Assembly: GCA_022113835.1 (NCBI GenBank)
Contig: JAILWY010000012.1
Coordinates: forward strand, 12,710,001 to 12,774,000
Length of the DNA stretch: 64,000 bases
Direction: 5' to 3'
From: Atopsyche davidsoni
Lineage: Eukaryota > Arthropoda > Insecta > Trichoptera > Hydrobiosidae
Position 1 is the stretch's first letter. Each line of letters begins with the position of its first letter. Below, piece by piece: positions 62,901-64,000 of the stretch. The translations under genes were made by a program, and so were the position numbers. Below the pieces are notes generated by a model. It ran no database searches. It was given only the letters and a program-made list of their open reading frames with translations, and was not told the DNA's origin.

Positions 62901-63413
62901 TTGACTATTTTAGGTCAAATGTAATTGTATGCTTGTTTTACAATTCTCAGGTGTTTACAAAGTTTTTATACCTTTTCATTGAAAGTCAATGTTATTTTTT
63001 TTTAACATAGTTTCATTTTATCTCTTGTCACATCTTGACGAATAATAAGGTGATTAAAATATTAAGAAATTTGATATAAAATATACTTATAAAAATATTT
63101 ATATCCTATAAATATTTAGAATTCAAAGACATATTTATAGATATTTAAAGACTTTAAAAAAGTATTAGAAAGCTTGATAAGTTAGTAATCAATATTTGAT
63201 TATTAAACTGACTTAGGCAAGAGTGTGCAAATAATCCTCTCAGCTTCGGAGGGTGGTGGTGGAGAGAGAGGTTCATCGGTAACCTCGGCTCCCAAGGAGG
63301 TCACGCTGACCTCACTAACGTTCAGGGAGGACGGTTTGTCTGCCTTCTGGTCTGTAGGGGCCATTGGCTCCCCCTTTTCTTCAGTTGGACGGAAGCTCAA
63401 AGCAAACTTGGTG
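34819..63413 (-). CDS. Large Ser/Pro-rich scaffold-like protein, C-terminal 1179 aa, not recognised
   Basis: Ten minus-strand exons close in phase: 63413-63213, 62502-62370, 61989-61207, 61042-59439, 58757-58609, 57975-57769, 57298-57172, 57087-56906, 39214-39146 and 34904-34819. The first visible exon starts mid-codon, so the gene continues beyond the window. The sequence is low-complexity Ser/Pro/Asn-rich and probably disordered. It has acidic clusters (EEEEDFESP), proline runs (PPLPPSPVQEDDDEYSE) and a repeated S-R-Y-S-x-D/E-L motif (60436-60620). There are a few conserved-looking blocks: LDEWINEAHGDYWPPPP, VVRVISLPSL, AELLRLAGGPARGWYP and SPREALRRVTSLLIRKG. The end is a basic, aromatic tail (KGFFKNFWKRSRHYSLEHP) split over the last two exons. 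The link across the 17.7 kb intron rests on matching phase 1 and similar Lys-rich context, so it is less certain than the rest. It looks like a cortical or cytoskeletal adaptor, which is inference. No family is claimed. Confidence 0.8.
35577..35611. repeat. C-rich (CCCCCG)n tract
   Basis: Runs of 3-6 Cs separated by G or T (CCCCCGCCCCCGCCCCCGCC). The opposite strand, which is the transcribed sense of the scaffold-like gene, is G-rich enough for a quadruplex. Confidence 0.8.
37789..37948. repeat. 12 bp minisatellite CCGCCTGCCGCC, 13 copies
   Basis: Twelve perfect copies at 37801-37944 are preceded by one copy with a single change (37789). The 12 bp unit is a multiple of three, so plus-strand frames read (PPAA)n or (PRLP)n and the minus strand reads (AGRQ)n. 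These open frames are repeat artefacts: they have no domain and lie inside an intron. Confidence 0.97.
38875..38926. repeat. (TA)n microsatellite, about 50 bp
   Basis: Uninterrupted TA repeat, followed by TATATGTATATATGTATATT variants. Confidence 0.95.
42770..42870 (-). mobile_element. Degenerate dispersed repeat, copy 1
   Basis: Read on the minus strand it contains GGAACCGAAACGTTGAAATA, a variable A/T stretch and AACACCCAAGAAGAAGAACC, then an AT-rich end. The same order occurs at 59126-59225 on the plus strand. It is probably the 3' end of a retrotransposon or SINE; the family is not determined. Confidence 0.5.
43650..43860 (-). other. Exon-like GC island inside the large intron
   Basis: A sharply bounded GC-richer block in AT-rich DNA. 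On the minus strand, one frame reads LQYEKQLFDKYAPIYEYVDE before a possible donor (GTACGT). An overlapping frame downstream reads MRLMEMETLRSKLFPQEYY and runs to a good GTAAGA donor at about 43677. The acceptor is weak. It could be an alternative or cryptic exon, or part of an old mobile element. Confidence 0.3.
44545..44615 (-). repeat. Degenerate tRNA-like fragment, possible SINE head
   Basis: The minus strand reads TGTGGTTAGATATGACGACT, then an anticodon-arm-like ACTTT...AAAGT and a good B box (GGTTCGATCC). The acceptor stem is absent, so it is not a working tRNA gene. Best read as a tRNA pseudogene or the head of a SINE. Confidence 0.4.
45779..45810. repeat. 7 bp array (AGAAGGG)
   Basis: Four perfect copies of AGAAGGG at the edge of a GC-rich island. 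Confidence 0.9.
46606..46682. repeat. 12 bp minisatellite GCGACCCGCGAG, 6 copies
   Basis: Six copies, the second starting GTG, then a partial copy. The unit is a multiple of three, so all frames stay open. Confidence 0.95.
49345..49419. repeat. 11 bp minisatellite GAGTCGGGAGC
   Basis: Five perfect copies, one with TCCGG for TCGGG, then a partial copy. The 11 bp unit rotates the reading frame each copy, yet all frames stay open because the unit lacks stops. Confidence 0.95.
50321..50480. repeat. GC compound repeat: (GGCTGGCGGG)n then (CCGCC)n
   Basis: A G-rich part (50321-50420) has GGCTGGCGGG units arranged in a higher-order period of about 37 bp, each ending GGGGCTCCTC. It is followed by a C-rich (CGCCC)n part (50430-50480). 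The two halves are partly complementary and could fold back on each other. Confidence 0.9.
53743..53822. repeat. 6 bp repeat (CGGGCA)n
   Basis: About 13 units of GGCACG with occasional GGCACC changes, in a CpG-rich island. Confidence 0.95.
53958..54048. repeat. 5 bp repeat (CCCCG/CCTCG)n
   Basis: About 18 units of CCCCG and CCTCG, 140 bases from the CGGGCA array. Confidence 0.9.
55657..55695. repeat. 6 bp repeat (GCGAGG)n
   Basis: Six copies in a GC-rich island. Confidence 0.95.
56053..56081. repeat. 6 bp repeat (GCAGCC)n
   Basis: Nearly five copies in the GC-rich island nearest the last exon before the large intron. Confidence 0.95.
59126..59225 (+). mobile_element. Degenerate dispersed repeat, copy 2
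   Basis: Begins with a perfect 8 bp hairpin (TATCTTCA at 59126-59133, TGAAGATA at 59140-59147). It continues GGACCAAAACGTTAAAATAT and later AACACCCAAGAACCGACTAT, matching copy 1 at 42770-42870 in reverse orientation. It lies in the scaffold-like gene's intron. Confidence 0.5.
62503..63212 (-). other. Intron of the scaffold-like gene
   Basis: AT-rich, no repeats of note. The other introns between 57.1 and 62.4 kb are similar: 57088-57171, 57299-57768, 57976-58608, 58758-59438, 61043-61206 and 61990-62369. Only 58758-59438 holds anything, namely the dispersed repeat. Confidence 0.6.
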
Positions 63414-64000
63414 CTGAAATGAACAGAAAAGTTTATAGAGTAAATTTAAAAGCAATGCTTGTTAAAAAACAAAACTTTTATTGAAATTACACAATGATTC
63501 TTCAAAACTACGATTTACTTAAAAAATAGACATATTTCAATTTAGATCTGGAGAAAATATATAGTGTTTATCTATAGTGTTGTGCAATGCATTCGTTTTC
63601 AATTATGATTTATTAACAATTAAATTTTAATATACGATTTATAAAATTGTGTTCACAATTCAATATGAGTGAATCTGTGCAAAATAAGATATAAAAAATT
63701 AAGAAGTGTTTGCTATTCATATTTAAAGGATATTTGGCTTTATATACTTTAATCCTGTTGAAACTGAAACTACCAATGTGTATTTGAAATAGTGCAGTTC
63801 CAGTCTGACCTCTGCTATATCAATTAAACGGTCCGTTAATTTCTACAGGGAAGTGGTTTGAAGCTATGTCAGATTTGTTGCGTCTCCGAAATGTGCACTT
63901 TCATGTAATGAAACTGAATTCAATTTGTTGCTGTAGGGTGGTTTGCCCTTTGTTTGGAAACAATTTGTTAAATTATCAGAATTTTAATAAGCATAGGATG
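63414..64000 (-). other. Intron leading to unseen 5' exons of the scaffold-like gene
   Basis: The acceptor next to 63413 (CATTTCAG) shows that coding sequence continues upstream, outside the window. No exon is seen in these 587 AT-rich bases. Confidence 0.6.

Overview
This is nuclear DNA of an arthropod, most likely an insect and probably a moth or butterfly. The genes are split by GT-AG introns into short exons. The background is very AT-rich, with short motifs such as GTAGGTA and TAGGTACCTACC that I associate with Lepidoptera. The proteins are animal housekeeping or signalling families with insect-like sequence. The order assignment is an inference. There is no bacterial operon structure, CRISPR array, intact transposon or virus.

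Layout, left to right. (1) 1-1354 (+): the 3' three exons of the TFIIF beta subunit (RAP30). (2) 1893-3566 (-): a complete five-exon tetraspanin whose 3' end faces the TFIIF gene. (3) 6384-13238 (-): the schwannomin-interacting protein 1 homologue (SCHIP1), with a long form of about 992 aa and a probable second promoter near 9.1 kb giving a 326 aa form. (4) 16556-19067 (+): ASCC1, with a KH domain and a 2H phosphoesterase domain, seven exons. (5) 20162-21513 (+): a two-exon gene for an unrecognised 421 aa protein with two membrane segments. (6) 22262-24778 (+): eIF4A, seven exons, all DEAD-box motifs intact. (7) 27188-32580 (+): profilin, three exons with two introns of about 2.5 kb. (8) 34819-63413 (-): the last ten coding exons (1179 aa) of a large Ser/Pro-rich, mostly disordered protein that I cannot name. 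Its 5' end lies beyond the window. It has a 17.7 kb intron (39215-56905), and its 3' end converges on profilin.

Exon structures were built by hand from splice sites, reading-frame phase and family knowledge. In every complete gene the exon lengths close exactly in frame. The genes do not form one pathway. They include two core expression factors (TFIIF beta, eIF4A), an RNA-repair/transcription coactivator subunit (ASCC1), an actin regulator (profilin), and membrane or cortex proteins (tetraspanin, SCHIP1, the scaffold-like protein).

The most unusual feature is the non-coding DNA between about 31 and 56 kb. There, AT-rich sequence is broken repeatedly by GC-rich islands, many carrying short perfect GC minisatellites with different 5-12 bp units. 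These islands produce many long but meaningless open frames. Other points of interest are the two-promoter SCHIP1 locus, the unrecognised membrane protein, a cryptic exon-like GC island at 43.65-43.86 kb, two degenerate copies of a dispersed repeat, and several perfect hairpins in 3' UTRs. I found no convincing new multi-gene system.
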